Source: Myxococcales bacterium
GTDB lineage: Bacteria; Myxococcota_A; Polyangia; Polyangiales; Polyangiaceae
Length of the DNA: 64,000 bases
NCBI GenBank assembly: GCA_025359105.1
Contig: JANYHK010000074.1
Coordinates: 124,001 to 188,000, forward strand
Direction: 5' to 3'
Shown: in pieces, positions 36,334-46,536 of the stretch
How the letters are laid out: the number at the start of each line of letters is the position of its first letter
Position numbering within the stretch: the first letter of the stretch is position 1
Position numbers and translations under genes: made by a program
The notes under the pieces: generated by a model
What the model was told of the DNA's origin: nothing
Database searches by the model: none
What the model saw: only the letters and a program-made list of their open reading frames with translations

Positions 36334-37790
36334 TGGCAGCTCGCGGAGAAGATGTGGACGGTCATCGCGTTCGCGGTGTCCGGGTTGACGACGTAGCCGA
36401 AGCCGTCGGTGCCGCCGACGGCGACCTGATCGACGCGCCCCGGAACGAGGAAGCGCTTGCCCGGAGCGAGCGCGATCGTGGCGCCGTTGCGGGTGACGAG
36501 CTGCACGCTGGTCTGGGCGGGGTTCTCGCGCGCGGCGGCGAGCGCGAGGGCCGTCCCCGTCCCTACCGCCGCAATCGGACCGACGTAGGGGTTCGGGTTG
36601 GGCTGGCCGTTCGTCTCGGGCAGACCGGTGTCGTAGGTCTCGAGGTCGATGCGCGACGGCACGCTGAAGACGCCGCCGCCGTCGGGGAGCGGAAGGGCTA
36701 GGCGCACGCCGCCGATGAGCTGCGGCTGGTTCGCCACCGGCGGCTTGCGCAGCGCCGTCGCCCAGTAGATCGCGCCGTCGGCGGTCTGCGCGAACGTCGA
36801 CGCGCCGGGGGAGCCCATGTCGGGCACGTTTTGGTCACCGGTGTTCGCGGCGCCGTTCACGCCAGGCGTCGTGTCGAAGCTGAACGCGCCGACGCCGGGG
36901 GTCGTCGGGGTGGCGGCGCTGGCGCGATAGACGACGAGGCGACCGTTCGTGAAGCCCACCGTATGGCCGTTGGCCGGATAGTTCGTCGGCGCGAAGAAGT
37001 TGAGCTGCCCAGGGTCCTGGCTCGGGGCGACGTGCATGAGGAGCTCTTGATCCCTGAACACCGTGAGGTTCGTCTCGAAGGTCTGGACCCGGTGGAGGGA
37101 GAAGAGCTGGTCGTCCGAGCCGGCGATCACGCCGTCGAAGCGGTAGTCCGTCGACGGGTACGGGTACGTCGCCTCGTGCGCACGCATCGCCTTGACACCG
37201 GCGTCGGCGGGGACGTCGATCCACGCGACCTGCAGCTGGTAGGGCGACTGGCTGGCGCCGTTCGGCCCGCCGACGAAGTAGACGCGGCGACCGCTCGTCA
37301 GGACGGCCCGGGGGGCGAAGCCCAGCCGCGTGACCGGCACCTCGGGCGGCGTGCTGTTCGTCGGGTCGGAGACGCGGTACGCGCGGACTTGCAGGTTCGT
37401 CGCCACGAAGACGAACGGGAACACGGCGCCCACGCACGAGGGGCACCCGAGCCCCTCGGCGATGGGGAACGAACCGGCGTGGAAGCCGAACGACGACGCC
37501 TGACCGCACCTGTTGACGGTGGTGCACGACGCCGCGCTGCACTGGTCGCCGGTGGGGCAGACCTCGAACACGCATTTCTGGGTCCCGTCGTCGCATCGCG
37601 CCTTGACGCAGGGATCGGCGGATTTGCAGTCGCCCGGCGCGTGGCATGCGACGACCGCCGGTGCGAACACGTCCGCACCGGCGTCGTCGAGCACCGACGC
37701 GTCGATCTTGACGTTGCAGGCCGCGAGCGCGACGGCAACCGTGGCCGCGCCGGCGCCGAGCGCCGCCATCCCGAGCACCAGTCGTCTCAT
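36330..37790 (-). CDS. Lipoprotein with Cys-rich N-terminal region and possible beta-propeller
   Basis: 486 aa. Lipobox near residue 25 (ALAAC). A Cys-rich stretch follows (HAPGDCKSADPCVKARC, CPTGDQCSAASC). The remaining ~380 residues have alternating short strands (VPVTRLGFAPRAVL, VYFVGGPNG, FDGVIAGSDDQLFSLHRV, IYWATALRK), suggesting repeats of a propeller-like fold. It is probably exposed on the cell surface. The stop overlaps the TPR/PEGA-like gene by 4 bp. The next gene upstream is a membrane kinase 28 bp away, perhaps in the same transcript. No catalytic motif is seen. Confidence 0.72.
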   Translation of the reverse strand: MRRLVLGMAALGAGAATVAVALAACNVKIDASVLDDAGADVFAPAVVACHAPGDCKSADPCVKARCDDGTQKCVFEVCPTGDQCSAASCTTVNRCGQASSFGFHAGSFPIAEGLGCPSCVGAVFPFVFVATNLQVRAYRVSDPTNSTPPEVPVTRLGFAPRAVLTSGRRVYFVGGPNGASQSPYQLQVAWIDVPADAGVKAMRAHEATYPYPSTDYRFDGVIAGSDDQLFSLHRVQTFETNLTVFRDQELLMHVAPSQDPGQLNFFAPTNYPANGHTVGFTNGRLVVYRASAATPTTPGVGAFSFDTTPGVNGAANTGDQNVPDMGSPGASTFAQTADGAIYWATALRKPPVANQPQLIGGVRLALPLPDGGGVFSVPSRIDLETYDTGLPETNGQPNPNPYVGPIAAVGTGTALALAAARENPAQTSVQLVTRNGATIALAPGKRFLVPGRVDQVAVGGTDGFGYVVNPDTANAMTVHIFSASCQ

Positions 37791-37817
37791 CGTGCCAATG
37801 GTAGTGGGTGGCAGCGG

Positions 37818-39305
37818 CTACGACAAAGAAACCAGGCTGACGCTCGACGCCAGGCTCGTCCAGTACCGCCGGGCGTCGTCCTTCGACCACCTCCCCTCGT
37901 CCGCGCAGGCCTCCAGCGCCTCTCCCAGCTCGCGCACGGACGGGTAGCGATCGGGCGGGCGGGTGGCCAGGCACCGGAGGATCGTCTGCTCGAGATCGTA
38001 AGGGACGCGCTTTCCGAGCCGCTCCGACGGGGAGACGGGGACGGCCTCCAGGTGCGCCATCATCGTGTCGAACGGGGGCTTGCCAGCCACCATGAAGTAG
38101 AGCACCGCGCCGAGCGAGTACACGTCTCCGCGCGTGTCGGGAGAGGCGCCGACGATCTGCTCGGGCGCGACGTAGCCGGGCGCACCGTCGGCGCGCTGTC
38201 TCGCCGAGTCGCGCGCTGCGATGCGCGCGACTCCGAAGTCGAGGACCTTGAGAAAATCGAGATCGTCGCCGACCTGCGTGACGAAGAGGTTGTCGGGCCG
38301 GATGTCCCGGTGGACGAGGCCGCGCTCGTGCGCCTCTGCGAGCGACGCGCACGCCTGTTTGCCGAGGTAGATGGCGCGCGACGCGGGCATGGGGCCGGTC
38401 AAGCCGACGATGGCGGCGACGTCGAGCCCGCCGAGGAGCTCCATCGCGATGAAGAGCACGCCGTCGTCGCTCGCACCGTAGTCGAAGATGCGGATCGTGT
38501 TCGGGTGGACGAGCAAGCTCGCGGCCTTCGCCTCGCGCTGGAAGCGCGACACCGCCTCGTCGCTCTGCGCCCCCACGTGCAGCACCTTGAGCGCGACGTC
38601 GCGCCCGAGCGACTCCTGGCGCGCGAGCCACAAGTCCCCCACGTCGCCGCGGGCGATCGGCGCCTTCAGGCGGTATTGCCCCAGGCGTCGCGCCTCGTAC
38701 AGCTCCCGCCGCACGCGCCACTGGATGTTCGCCGCGTACGCACCGATGCCCGTCGCGAGGACGACGAAGATGTAGTTGTTCACGAAGGCGACCACGCTCT
38801 CGCGATCGTTCCACTGCGCGGCGAGCGGCGGCACGAACAGCGCCGCCACGCCCATCACGACGGGGAAGCTGAGGGCCACGGCGCCGGCGATGGCGAGCGT
38901 GCGGCTCGCCTCGCTGGGCAGGAGCGCGCGCACCATCGCGACCACGGTGACGCCGTGGAGGAGCGGGCTCGCGATACCCCCGAACGGGATCGCCATGAGG
39001 GACACGAGCACCCCTCCGCACGTGAAGATGAAGATCTCGACCGCATCGAGCAACCACGCCGACGCCGTCGGACGCGCGACGACGAGGTACGCGGCGACGC
39101 CCACCAGCGAGCCCGCGGCGCGGATGCCGAGGAGCCACACGAGGTGCCGCCCGTGCATGACCACGAGCGACGCGAAGAGATCGCTGACGGCGAAGGCGGT
39201 CCAGGCGAACACTCCGAGCGCCACGAAGCGACGCAACATGCGCCGTCGTTCAGCGAGCTCGTGATCGATGCGCGTCGCGGGCGCGATCGCGGTGGCCCCT
39301 CCCAT
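37818..39305 (-). CDS. Ser/Thr protein kinase with N-terminal six-TM domain
   Basis: 495 aa from ATG 39305. Residues ~20-185 form about six TM helices, so this kinase has a polytopic sensor part instead of the usual single helix. The kinase domain (~205-470) has a Gly loop (IARGDVGDLW), a beta-3 Lys in ALKVLH, HRDIRPDN, DFGVA and APEQ, all intact except K to R in the catalytic loop. It should be active. It is divergent from the hemerythrin gene and followed on the same strand by two envelope protein genes. The membrane signal it senses is unknown. Confidence 0.9.
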   Translation of the reverse strand: MGGATAIAPATRIDHELAERRRMLRRFVALGVFAWTAFAVSDLFASLVVMHGRHLVWLLGIRAAGSLVGVAAYLVVARPTASAWLLDAVEIFIFTCGGVLVSLMAIPFGGIASPLLHGVTVVAMVRALLPSEASRTLAIAGAVALSFPVVMGVAALFVPPLAAQWNDRESVVAFVNNYIFVVLATGIGAYAANIQWRVRRELYEARRLGQYRLKAPIARGDVGDLWLARQESLGRDVALKVLHVGAQSDEAVSRFQREAKAASLLVHPNTIRIFDYGASDDGVLFIAMELLGGLDVAAIVGLTGPMPASRAIYLGKQACASLAEAHERGLVHRDIRPDNLFVTQVGDDLDFLKVLDFGVARIAARDSARQRADGAPGYVAPEQIVGASPDTRGDVYSLGAVLYFMVAGKPPFDTMMAHLEAVPVSPSERLGKRVPYDLEQTILRCLATRPPDRYPSVRELGEALEACADEGRWSKDDARRYWTSLASSVSLVSLS

Positions 39306-39403
39306 GCGGTGCAGCCTAACCGGATCTGCGGTCGCACGTCTTGCGTCACGGTGCACATCGTGCGCCCTCCGAGGACAGGAAATGCGAGGAGAAGGCCGCG
39401 GGC

Positions 39404-39973
39404 TTGCGTCACCTCGAGGCCCGACTCGTGCAGTGGACGCGGGAGATGAGCCAGGCCCACGCGACCTCCGAGGACCTGATCGAGCTGGTCGATCGGATCG
39501 TGTCGAACCATCACACGTTCACGAGGGCCGAGCTGTCACGCCTCCTCGGGCTCGCGCAGGAGGTCGCGAGCGAGCACGGCGCCACCCACGCTGAGCTGCT
39601 TCAGCTCGAGGATCTCGTCGGCCAGCTCGCCGAGGACCTGCTCACTCACATGGACCGGGAGGAGCGCGTCCTCTTCCCGTACATCGTGGCGCTCGAGGCC
39701 TCGCTCCACGGCGCGCCGCGCATTCACGCGTCGTTCGACTCGCTCAAGCACCCAATAGGGCGGATGCTGCGCGATCACGAGACCGCACGAATCCTGCTGC
39801 AGTCGATCCGCACGATCACGCGCGACCTGCGGCTGCCGCCGGACGCGTCCGTCGCGCAGCGCGCCCTCTACGACGGAGTCGCGGCGCTCGAGGTCGATCT
39901 CGAGACACACATGCACCTGGAGAGCGACGAGCTCTTCGTGCGCGCGCTGGCCCTCGAGGGTCGCGCGGCCTGA
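39404..39973 (+). CDS. Hemerythrin-domain protein, RIC (iron-sulfur repair) family-like
   Basis: 189 aa from TTG 39404, which has GAGGAGAAGG upstream; ATG 39341, GTG 39428 and ATG 39446 are alternatives. It has the helical bundle with di-iron ligands in order: SNHHTF, HG..H, HMDREERVLFP, HPIGRMLRDHE and HMHLESDELF. The H-x-E-x-LFP pattern matches ScdA/YtfE-type di-iron proteins that help repair iron-sulfur clusters after oxidative or nitrosative damage. The typical N-terminal ScdA domain is absent. With the globin kinase at 28927 it hints at NO/O2 stress functions in this region. Confidence 0.85.
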   Translation: MRHLEARLVQWTREMSQAHATSEDLIELVDRIVSNHHTFTRAELSRLLGLAQEVASEHGATHAELLQLEDLVGQLAEDLLTHMDREERVLFPYIVALEASLHGAPRIHASFDSLKHPIGRMLRDHETARILLQSIRTITRDLRLPPDASVAQRALYDGVAALEVDLETHMHLESDELFVRALALEGRAA

Positions 39974-39983
39974 ACCCCGGAGC

Positions 39984-40253
39984 TCAGCCCTCGAAGGTGA
40001 TGCCCATGCTCTCGCGGTCGGCCCACGCCACCTTGCCGCGCGCCGCGACCGGGCCGACCTCGGTGAGCAGGTGCAGCTCGATCGGCGTGCCGACCTCCGC
40101 CGCGAAGCTGGTCAGCACCATCGCGCCGCCCGCGCTGACGTTGGCGAGGTTCGACACGACGTGGGTGGCTGCCCCGGAGGCGCGCCAATCGACGCGGGTG
40201 GATGCGCGGATGCGGGGGTGGAGGCGCTCGTAGTGACTCTCGTGGGCTCGCAT
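39984..40253 (-). CDS. PilZ-domain protein
   Basis: 89 aa, one small PilZ domain. It has the R-x-x-x-R region near the N-terminus (RIRASTR) and a motif close to D/NxSxxG (NVSAGGAMV), with Asn in place of Asp. PilZ binds c-di-GMP to regulate motility or polysaccharide. The motif is weakened, so binding is uncertain. It converges with the hemerythrin gene and is divergent from the YbjQ gene. Confidence 0.75.
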   Translation of the reverse strand: MRAHESHYERLHPRIRASTRVDWRASGAATHVVSNLANVSAGGAMVLTSFAAEVGTPIELHLLTEVGPVAARGKVAWADRESMGITFEG

Positions 40254-40309
40254 GCCTCGAGCAGACGACGAGGGGCGACCGCCGGCCAAATTTGTGGCTA
40301 GATCGGACC

Positions 40310-40699
40310 ATGACCCAAGCGCATCCCCCCAACCCCACCCACGGTGCCTACCGCACCGGCGCCGAGCGCACCGAGCGCGTCATCGTCACGACGGGCAACG
40401 AGGTCGCTGGCTTTCGCATCCACGGATACCTCGGCATCGTGCGCGGCGTCATCGTGCGAAGCCTGTCCATCGGCGCTGGATTCGTCGGCGCGATCAAGCA
40501 GCTCGGTGGCGGCAACATCCAGGAGTACGTCGACGTCTGCGAGGCCGCCCGGCACGACGCGTACCTGACGATGCTGAACCACGCCGAGCAGCTGGGGGCC
40601 CACGCGATCATCGGCATGCGCTACGACGCCACCGAGTTCGGGCAGGGCACGACGGAGGTGCTCGCGTATGGAACCGCGGTCACGCTCGAGCGGCTCTGA
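40310..40699 (+). CDS. YbjQ/UPF0145 family protein
   Basis: 129 aa. The conserved core is seen: VIVTTGNEVAGFRIHGYLGIVRGVIVRS, GGNIQEYVDVCEAARHDAYLTMLNHAEQLGAHAIIGMRYDA, and a C-terminal EVLAYGTAVTLE strand. The family forms pentameric rings but has no assigned role. It is followed by a lipoprotein gene 4 bp later. Confidence 0.92.
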   Translation: MTQAHPPNPTHGAYRTGAERTERVIVTTGNEVAGFRIHGYLGIVRGVIVRSLSIGAGFVGAIKQLGGGNIQEYVDVCEAARHDAYLTMLNHAEQLGAHAIIGMRYDATEFGQGTTEVLAYGTAVTLERL

Positions 40700-40703
40700 C
40701 GTG

Positions 40704-41870
40704 ATGCGCGTCGCGGTGCTTGCTGTCGTCCTGGCCGCCTGCGCCAGCACGCCCGCCTCCGCTCCCCTTTCGTCGACCGCGACCCCGACCTCGACCGCCA
40801 CCCCGACCCCGACCCCGACCCCGACCTCGACCTCGACCTCGACCCCGACCTCGACCCCGACCTCGACCCCGACCGTGAACCGCGCACCGAGCGCCGAGGC
40901 GGCCTCGCGGGTCCTCGTCATCGCGCGGGGACAGGGTGTCGTGACCTCCCTCGCCGCCGACGGCTCGCACGCGTACTGGACGCGCAAGACCGGCGAAATC
41001 GTGCGCGCGCCGCTCGGCGGCGGCACCGTCGAGACACTCGCGACCGTCGAGCGCGAGCCGACGGCGCTCTCGGTGTCGGCCGACGCGGTGTGCGTCGCGA
41101 TCGCGCGCGGCGGGGGCGCGGTCAGCCGCGACGACTTCGGCAAGGGCAGCGTGCGCTGCATGCCGAAGACCGCCGGCGCCACGCCGGACCTCGTCGCCGA
41201 CGGGTTCTTGATGCCCATGGCCATCGCCGCCACCGACACCGAGGTTCACTGGCTCGCCGCCACGAAGAAGGGAAGCGGCATGCACCTGTTCTCGGCGACA
41301 CGCGGCGGCGCAGCGACTCCGCCCGCTCCTCCCGGGCGGCCGGCGTCACGCAAGGTCGCCGAGATGGGGCTCGGCGTCGATCTCGAGATCAAGGGCGGAA
41401 GCGCGTACCTGCTCTGGGCCCTCGGCGGCGCCGAGATGGTCCCGCTCAAGGGCACGGCGAAGAAGCTTCAGTTCCCCATTCTACAAGGCGGCGGCATCGC
41501 ACTCGGCGAGGGTCATGTCGTCCTCGTCGGCGTGGACGATCTCGCCCGCGGCGCGAAGGCCGTGGTCAAGGCGTTCCCGGAAGCCGGCGGCGCAGCCACC
41601 GTGCTGGCGCGCGACCTCGACGATCCGAAGGGCGTCGCCATCGCGCAGGGCACCGCCTACGTCGCGCTCCTCGGCTCAGTCGGCGCAAAGTACAAGGACG
41701 GCGAGATCGTCGCCGTCCCGCTCACGGGCGGCCCGCTCGCTCGCGTCGCGACGGCGCAGTGGCAGCCCGGACGGATCATCGCGAGCCCGAGAGCCGTCGT
41801 CTGGGTCAACGAGCGCGGCAACGGGGCCGGCCACGACGGCGACGCGGAGATCGCAACTCTCCCCCTCTGA
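40704..41870 (+). CDS. Lipoprotein with hexamer-repeat Thr/Pro linker and beta-propeller-like domain
   Basis: 388 aa. Lipobox LAAC near residue 12, then a (Thr/Ser-Pro)n linker encoded by a hexamer tract (40773-40874), then ~300 residues with repeated short strand motifs (GVVTSLAADGSHAYWTRKTGEIVRAPLGGG, AEMGLGVDLEIKGGSAYLLWALGG) suggesting a propeller-like fold. It is likely displayed on the cell surface. GTG 40701 is an alternative start. Its gene follows ybjQ-like by 4 bp. Similar to the lipoprotein at 36330 in layout. Function unknown. Confidence 0.75.
   Translation: MRVAVLAVVLAACASTPASAPLSSTATPTSTATPTPTPTPTSTSTSTPTSTPTSTPTVNRAPSAEAASRVLVIARGQGVVTSLAADGSHAYWTRKTGEIVRAPLGGGTVETLATVEREPTALSVSADAVCVAIARGGGAVSRDDFGKGSVRCMPKTAGATPDLVADGFLMPMAIAATDTEVHWLAATKKGSGMHLFSATRGGAATPPAPPGRPASRKVAEMGLGVDLEIKGGSAYLLWALGGAEMVPLKGTAKKLQFPILQGGGIALGEGHVVLVGVDDLARGAKAVVKAFPEAGGAATVLARDLDDPKGVAIAQGTAYVALLGSVGAKYKDGEIVAVPLTGGPLARVATAQWQPGRIIASPRAVVWVNERGNGAGHDGDAEIATLPL
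40773..40874. repeat. Hexamer minisatellite (CCCGAC/CTCGAC)n inside lipoprotein gene
   Basis: About 17 imperfect copies of a six-base unit (C[CT]CGAC or close). It encodes alternating Thr-Pro and Thr-Ser just after the lipobox. The unit is the reverse complement of the type at 934-1022, in the same coding sense. Confidence 0.9.
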
Positions 41871-41891
41871 CCCTCTGGCCTGCGCTCCCGC

Positions 41892-43175
<1,284 letters not shown>

Positions 43176-43248
43176 GACCGGGGACCTTAGCATTCGTCCT
43201 TTCGCTCGGAACGAGCAAAGGGGGTAAGGAGAGGAGGCGGACGGGCGC

Positions 43249-44169
43249 CTAGGCGCGCGCGCAGAGCTCGAGCATCCGCTCGGCCATGAGCGAAGGGCCC
43301 ACGTTGCGCCCGCCCGCCGCCGCCACCGCGTAGAGATCGCGCCCGATTTCGCCGGCCGTCGGGTACCGCGCGTCGACGTCGCGCGCGAGGCCGCGCCTGA
43401 GCACCGTCCAGAGCGCGTCGGGGTAGTCGTCGCGGATCGTGCGCGGGTCGGGGACCTTGCACTTGGAGACGTTGAGCACGGTGGCCATGTCGTCGTCGCC
43501 CTGGAAGAGCCGGCGGTCCACCGAGAGCTCCCACAGCGTCGTCGCCAGCGCGAAGACGTCGGCGCGCGCGTCGGGCGCCTCGCCGTCGAGCTGCTCGGGC
43601 GACAGGTAGCCGACCTTGCCCTTGACCATCCCCTTCGCGGTGTGGACGACCTGGCTCTTTCTACGCGCCATTCCGAAGTCGATCACTTTCACGCGCCCGT
43701 CGAACGTCACCAGCACGTTGCTCGGGTTCACGTCGCGGTGCACCACGTTCTCGAGCGCGCCGGTAACGGGATCGCGGACGCCGTGCGCGTGCTCGAGCGA
43801 CTCTGCGATGCGCGCGCCGATCCACGCGACGAGATCGTACGGGAGGCGGAGGCCGCGCGCGCGGTGCAGCTCCCAGAGGCCTAGCAGCGACTGGCCGCAG
43901 AGCAGCTCCATGGCGATGAACTGGCGTCCGTCCGGCGCCTCGCCGATCTCGTAGACCTGCACGGTGGCGGGGTGCGAGAGGGCGTAGAGGAGCTTCGACT
44001 CGTCGGCGAACATCGCGCGGTGATCGCGATCTGCCGCTTTTTCTGGGCGGAGTGTCTTCAGCGCGCAAAAGGCGTTCGTACCGAGGGGCAGGCGCGCGAG
44101 GAAGACGTCGGCGACGCCGCCGGACGCGATCTTGTCGTACACGAGGTACCGGCCGAGCTCCGAAGGCAC
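43249..44169 (-). CDS. Soluble Ser/Thr protein kinase
   Basis: 306 aa, only a kinase domain. Gly loop ([10 protein letters not shown]), Lys in [20 protein letters not shown] and SPEQ (APE variant) are all intact; the C-lobe ends near residue 280. No TM helix or extra domain is seen, so it acts in the cytoplasm. It ends 73 bp from the mutase-like gene and is divergent from the metallophosphoesterase, which might reverse related phosphorylation only by speculation. Confidence 0.92.
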   Translation of the reverse strand: MPSELGRYLVYDKIASGGVADVFLARLPLGTNAFCALKTLRPEKAADRDHRAMFADESKLLYALSHPATVQVYEIGEAPDGRQFIAMELLCGQSLLGLWELHRARGLRLPYDLVAWIGARIAESLEHAHGVRDPVTGALENVVHRDVNPSNVLVTFDGRVKVIDFGMARRKSQVVHTAKGMVKGKVGYLSPEQLDGEAPDARADVFALATTLWELSVDRRLFQGDDDMATVLNVSKCKVPDPRTIRDDYPDALWTVLRRGLARDVDARYPTAGEIGRDLYAVAAAGGRNVGPSLMAERMLELCARA

Positions 44170-44220
44170 GGCGGAAGGCTAGCTGGAATCGGAGGGAGGC
44201 GCCGGAGCGTTTGTACCGAG

Positions 44221-45120
44221 ATGCTTCGCTTCAAGTCTGCTGGACGTGGTCGCGGATACACCGCCCTTCGCGGAGGCGTCGAATCGATCCTGCGCGTCGC
44301 GTACGCCGGCGGGTGGCCGGCGGCGCTGTGGGGGCGCACGCCGCTCGCGCGCGTCGGGATCACGCGGCACACGCTGCCTCTCTTGCCGGAGGGCGCCCCG
44401 CCGCTGCGCGTAGGGTTCGTCTCGGATTTGCACCTGGGCCCGACGACGCCGTCCCGGCTCGTGGACGAGGCCTTCGCCCACCTCGCGGGCGCGCGGCTCG
44501 ATGTGCTGCTGCTCGGTGGCGACTACGTCTTCCTCGACACGTCGGCGGCGAAGGAGCGCGAGCTCGCGGCGAGGGTCGGGACGATCGCGAGCGTGACCAA
44601 GCTCGCGGTGATGGGCAACCACGATCTCTGGACGGCCCACGACGGCCTCGAGCGCGCGCTGCGGGAAGGCGGCGCTCAGGTGCTCACCAACGCGTGCGTG
44701 ACGTTGCCCGCCCCGCATGGGCGCGTCGCCGTCGTCGGGCTGGACGAACCGTGGACCGGGCGCCTCGACGCGCCGGCCGCGTTTCGCGGGGCCGGCGACG
44801 CGGACGCGCTCATCGTCCTGTGCCACTCGCCCGACGGTCTCCCCGACGCCGCGCGCGCGCTGGCGCGACTACCGCGGCGCCCCGAAGCGCTGTTCGTGTG
44901 CGGGCACACCCACGGCGGGCACGTCGCAACCCCCTGGGGCCCGCTGATCGTCCCGGGGCGCGTGGGGAAGCGCTTCCCGTGCGGTCTGTTCGACGCGGAC
45001 GCCGCGGACGGGATGACGCTCTTCGTCTCACGAGGCGTCGGCGGGGTCGAGCTGCCGATCCGCACCTTCGCGCGGCCGGAGATCGCTGTCCTGGACCTCG
45101 TCGCACGTCCGGCCTGCTAG
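44221..45120 (+). CDS. Calcineurin-like metallophosphoesterase (YaeI-like)
   Basis: 299 aa. All five metallophosphoesterase motifs are seen: FVSDLHLG, GGDYV, GNHD, CHSPDG and GHTHGGH. They bind two metal ions for phosphoester hydrolysis. The N-terminal ~55 residues have a hydrophobic, membrane-associated feel (AYAGGWPAALWG) as in the YaeI/UDP-DAGP-hydrolase-like group, so a lipid phosphoester substrate is possible. The start ATG 44221 is 51 bp from the divergent kinase start. Confidence 0.92.
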   Translation: MLRFKSAGRGRGYTALRGGVESILRVAYAGGWPAALWGRTPLARVGITRHTLPLLPEGAPPLRVGFVSDLHLGPTTPSRLVDEAFAHLAGARLDVLLLGGDYVFLDTSAAKERELAARVGTIASVTKLAVMGNHDLWTAHDGLERALREGGAQVLTNACVTLPAPHGRVAVVGLDEPWTGRLDAPAAFRGAGDADALIVLCHSPDGLPDAARALARLPRRPEALFVCGHTHGGHVATPWGPLIVPGRVGKRFPCGLFDADAADGMTLFVSRGVGGVELPIRTFARPEIAVLDLVARPAC

Positions 45121-45173
45121 TCCCGAACAACAGGGGAGAAACGGACCCGCGGGCGCGTAAACCGGCTCGTCGG

Positions 45174-46511
45174 ATGCCATCTTTGCCCTTCCCTCGCCTC
45201 GCGGTCCCCCTCACCCTGGTCTCGGTCGTCGCCCTCGGCGAGGCCGCATGCGGCGGCAACTCGCCCGACGCGTCGCAGTTCTTCCAGGACACCAAGACCG
45301 ACGCGGGAGCGGGCGGCGGCAACGGGGACGGCGACGCCCACGACGCGGGCGACACCGGCGACGCGACCGGAAGACCCGACGGTAACCCGGGCGTGGCGTG
45401 CGCGAGCGGCCTCACCAACTGCACCGGCGTATGCGTCGACTTGAAGACCGATCCCCAGAACTGCGGTGGATGTGGCGCGGCGTGCGCGAGCCCGCCCGGC
45501 GGAGGACAGCCGGCGTGCGTCGCCTTTCAGTGCACCGCCAAGTGCGATCCCGGCCAGCACGCGTGCAGCGGCACCTGCACCTTGAACACGAGCGTCGCGA
45601 CGTGCGGCACTTCCTGCATCCCCTGCCCGTCGCCGACCAACGGAACGGCGACGTGCAACGGCACCGAGTGCGGCGCCGCGTGCATCAGCGGATTTCACGC
45701 GTGCGGCGGGAGCTGCGCGTCGAACACGAGCGTCACCTCGTGCGGCGGGTCGTGCACCTCGTGCGCCGCCCCCGCCGGCGGATACGCCACGTGTGACGGA
45801 ACCACCTGCGACTTCACCTGCTCGTCCGGCTACCACCGCTGCGGCGGCACCTGCGCGAGCGACACCAGCGTGACGGCGTGCGGCGCGTCGTGCCTCACCT
45901 GCCCGCCGCCACCCGCTTTCGGGAACGCCTCGTGCACCTCGGGCGCGTGCAGCTTCTCCTGCCAGCTCGGTTACCAGAAGTCCGGGGGGACCTGCGTCGC
46001 AGCGACGATCCCGACGCTGCCGCTCGTCGCCACGGTGGGCGCCAAGGCCACCGGCACCTTCGCGCTCGACGCGGGCCTCACGGCGCCACGCGTCGAGTTC
46101 AGCGACATCTGCCCGAACGCCACGATCACCACCACCGTGACCCCCTACCAACTCGTGCGCGTACAGAACCCGTCTGCGCAAGCGGCGACCGTCTCCATCT
46201 GGAGCTCGAAGGCGCCGATCGCGGGCGCTGTGGACATCGACACGCTCATCGCCACTTATGCGTCCCCGCCGGCGACCGACGCCGCGCGTATGGCGTGCTC
46301 GGTCGGCGTCAACGACGCGTGCACCGACAAGACGGATCCGACCGAGTGCCTAGGCCAGTGGGCGGGCCTCACCAAGGCCGGCGGCGAGGGCGTCACCGTC
46401 CCGGCGGGCGGCTCGGTCTATGTCTACGTCACGGCGTACTTCGGCCTGGGCAGCGGGGGCACCGCGACCGGCCCCTACGCCCTCACCGTTCGGACGGAGA
46501 GCCTGAATTAG
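45174..46511 (+). CDS. Cys-rich repeat lipoprotein with C-terminal beta-domain
   Basis: 445 aa. Signal peptide with lipobox (GEAAC), then Asp/Gly-rich spacer, then about six ~30-residue repeats with GxxACxGxC...TSVxxCGxxCxxC (e.g. HACSGTCTLNTSVATCGTSCIPC, HACGGSCASNTSVTSCGGSC, HRCGGTCASDTSVTACGAS). The repeats are typical of myxobacterial extracellular Cys-rich proteins. The last ~165 residues form a beta-rich domain without Cys clusters except CSVGVNDAC. It is probably a surface adhesin or binding protein (inference). It is 25 bp before the Gre-factor gene. Confidence 0.8.
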   Translation: MPSLPFPRLAVPLTLVSVVALGEAACGGNSPDASQFFQDTKTDAGAGGGNGDGDAHDAGDTGDATGRPDGNPGVACASGLTNCTGVCVDLKTDPQNCGGCGAACASPPGGGQPACVAFQCTAKCDPGQHACSGTCTLNTSVATCGTSCIPCPSPTNGTATCNGTECGAACISGFHACGGSCASNTSVTSCGGSCTSCAAPAGGYATCDGTTCDFTCSSGYHRCGGTCASDTSVTACGASCLTCPPPPAFGNASCTSGACSFSCQLGYQKSGGTCVAATIPTLPLVATVGAKATGTFALDAGLTAPRVEFSDICPNATITTTVTPYQLVRVQNPSAQAATVSIWSSKAPIAGAVDIDTLIATYASPPATDAARMACSVGVNDACTDKTDPTECLGQWAGLTKAGGEGVTVPAGGSVYVYVTAYFGLGSGGTATGPYALTVRTESLN

Positions 46512-46536
46512 AGCGGCCAGCTGCTAGGCTGGCGGC

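Noticed and set aside
36831-39449. 872-aa open frame on the plus strand opposite the lipoprotein and six-TM kinase genes
   Set aside because: Arg/Gly/His/Val-rich sequence with no fold motifs; an antisense frame kept open by high GC, while the minus-strand frames carry kinase motifs and a lipobox.
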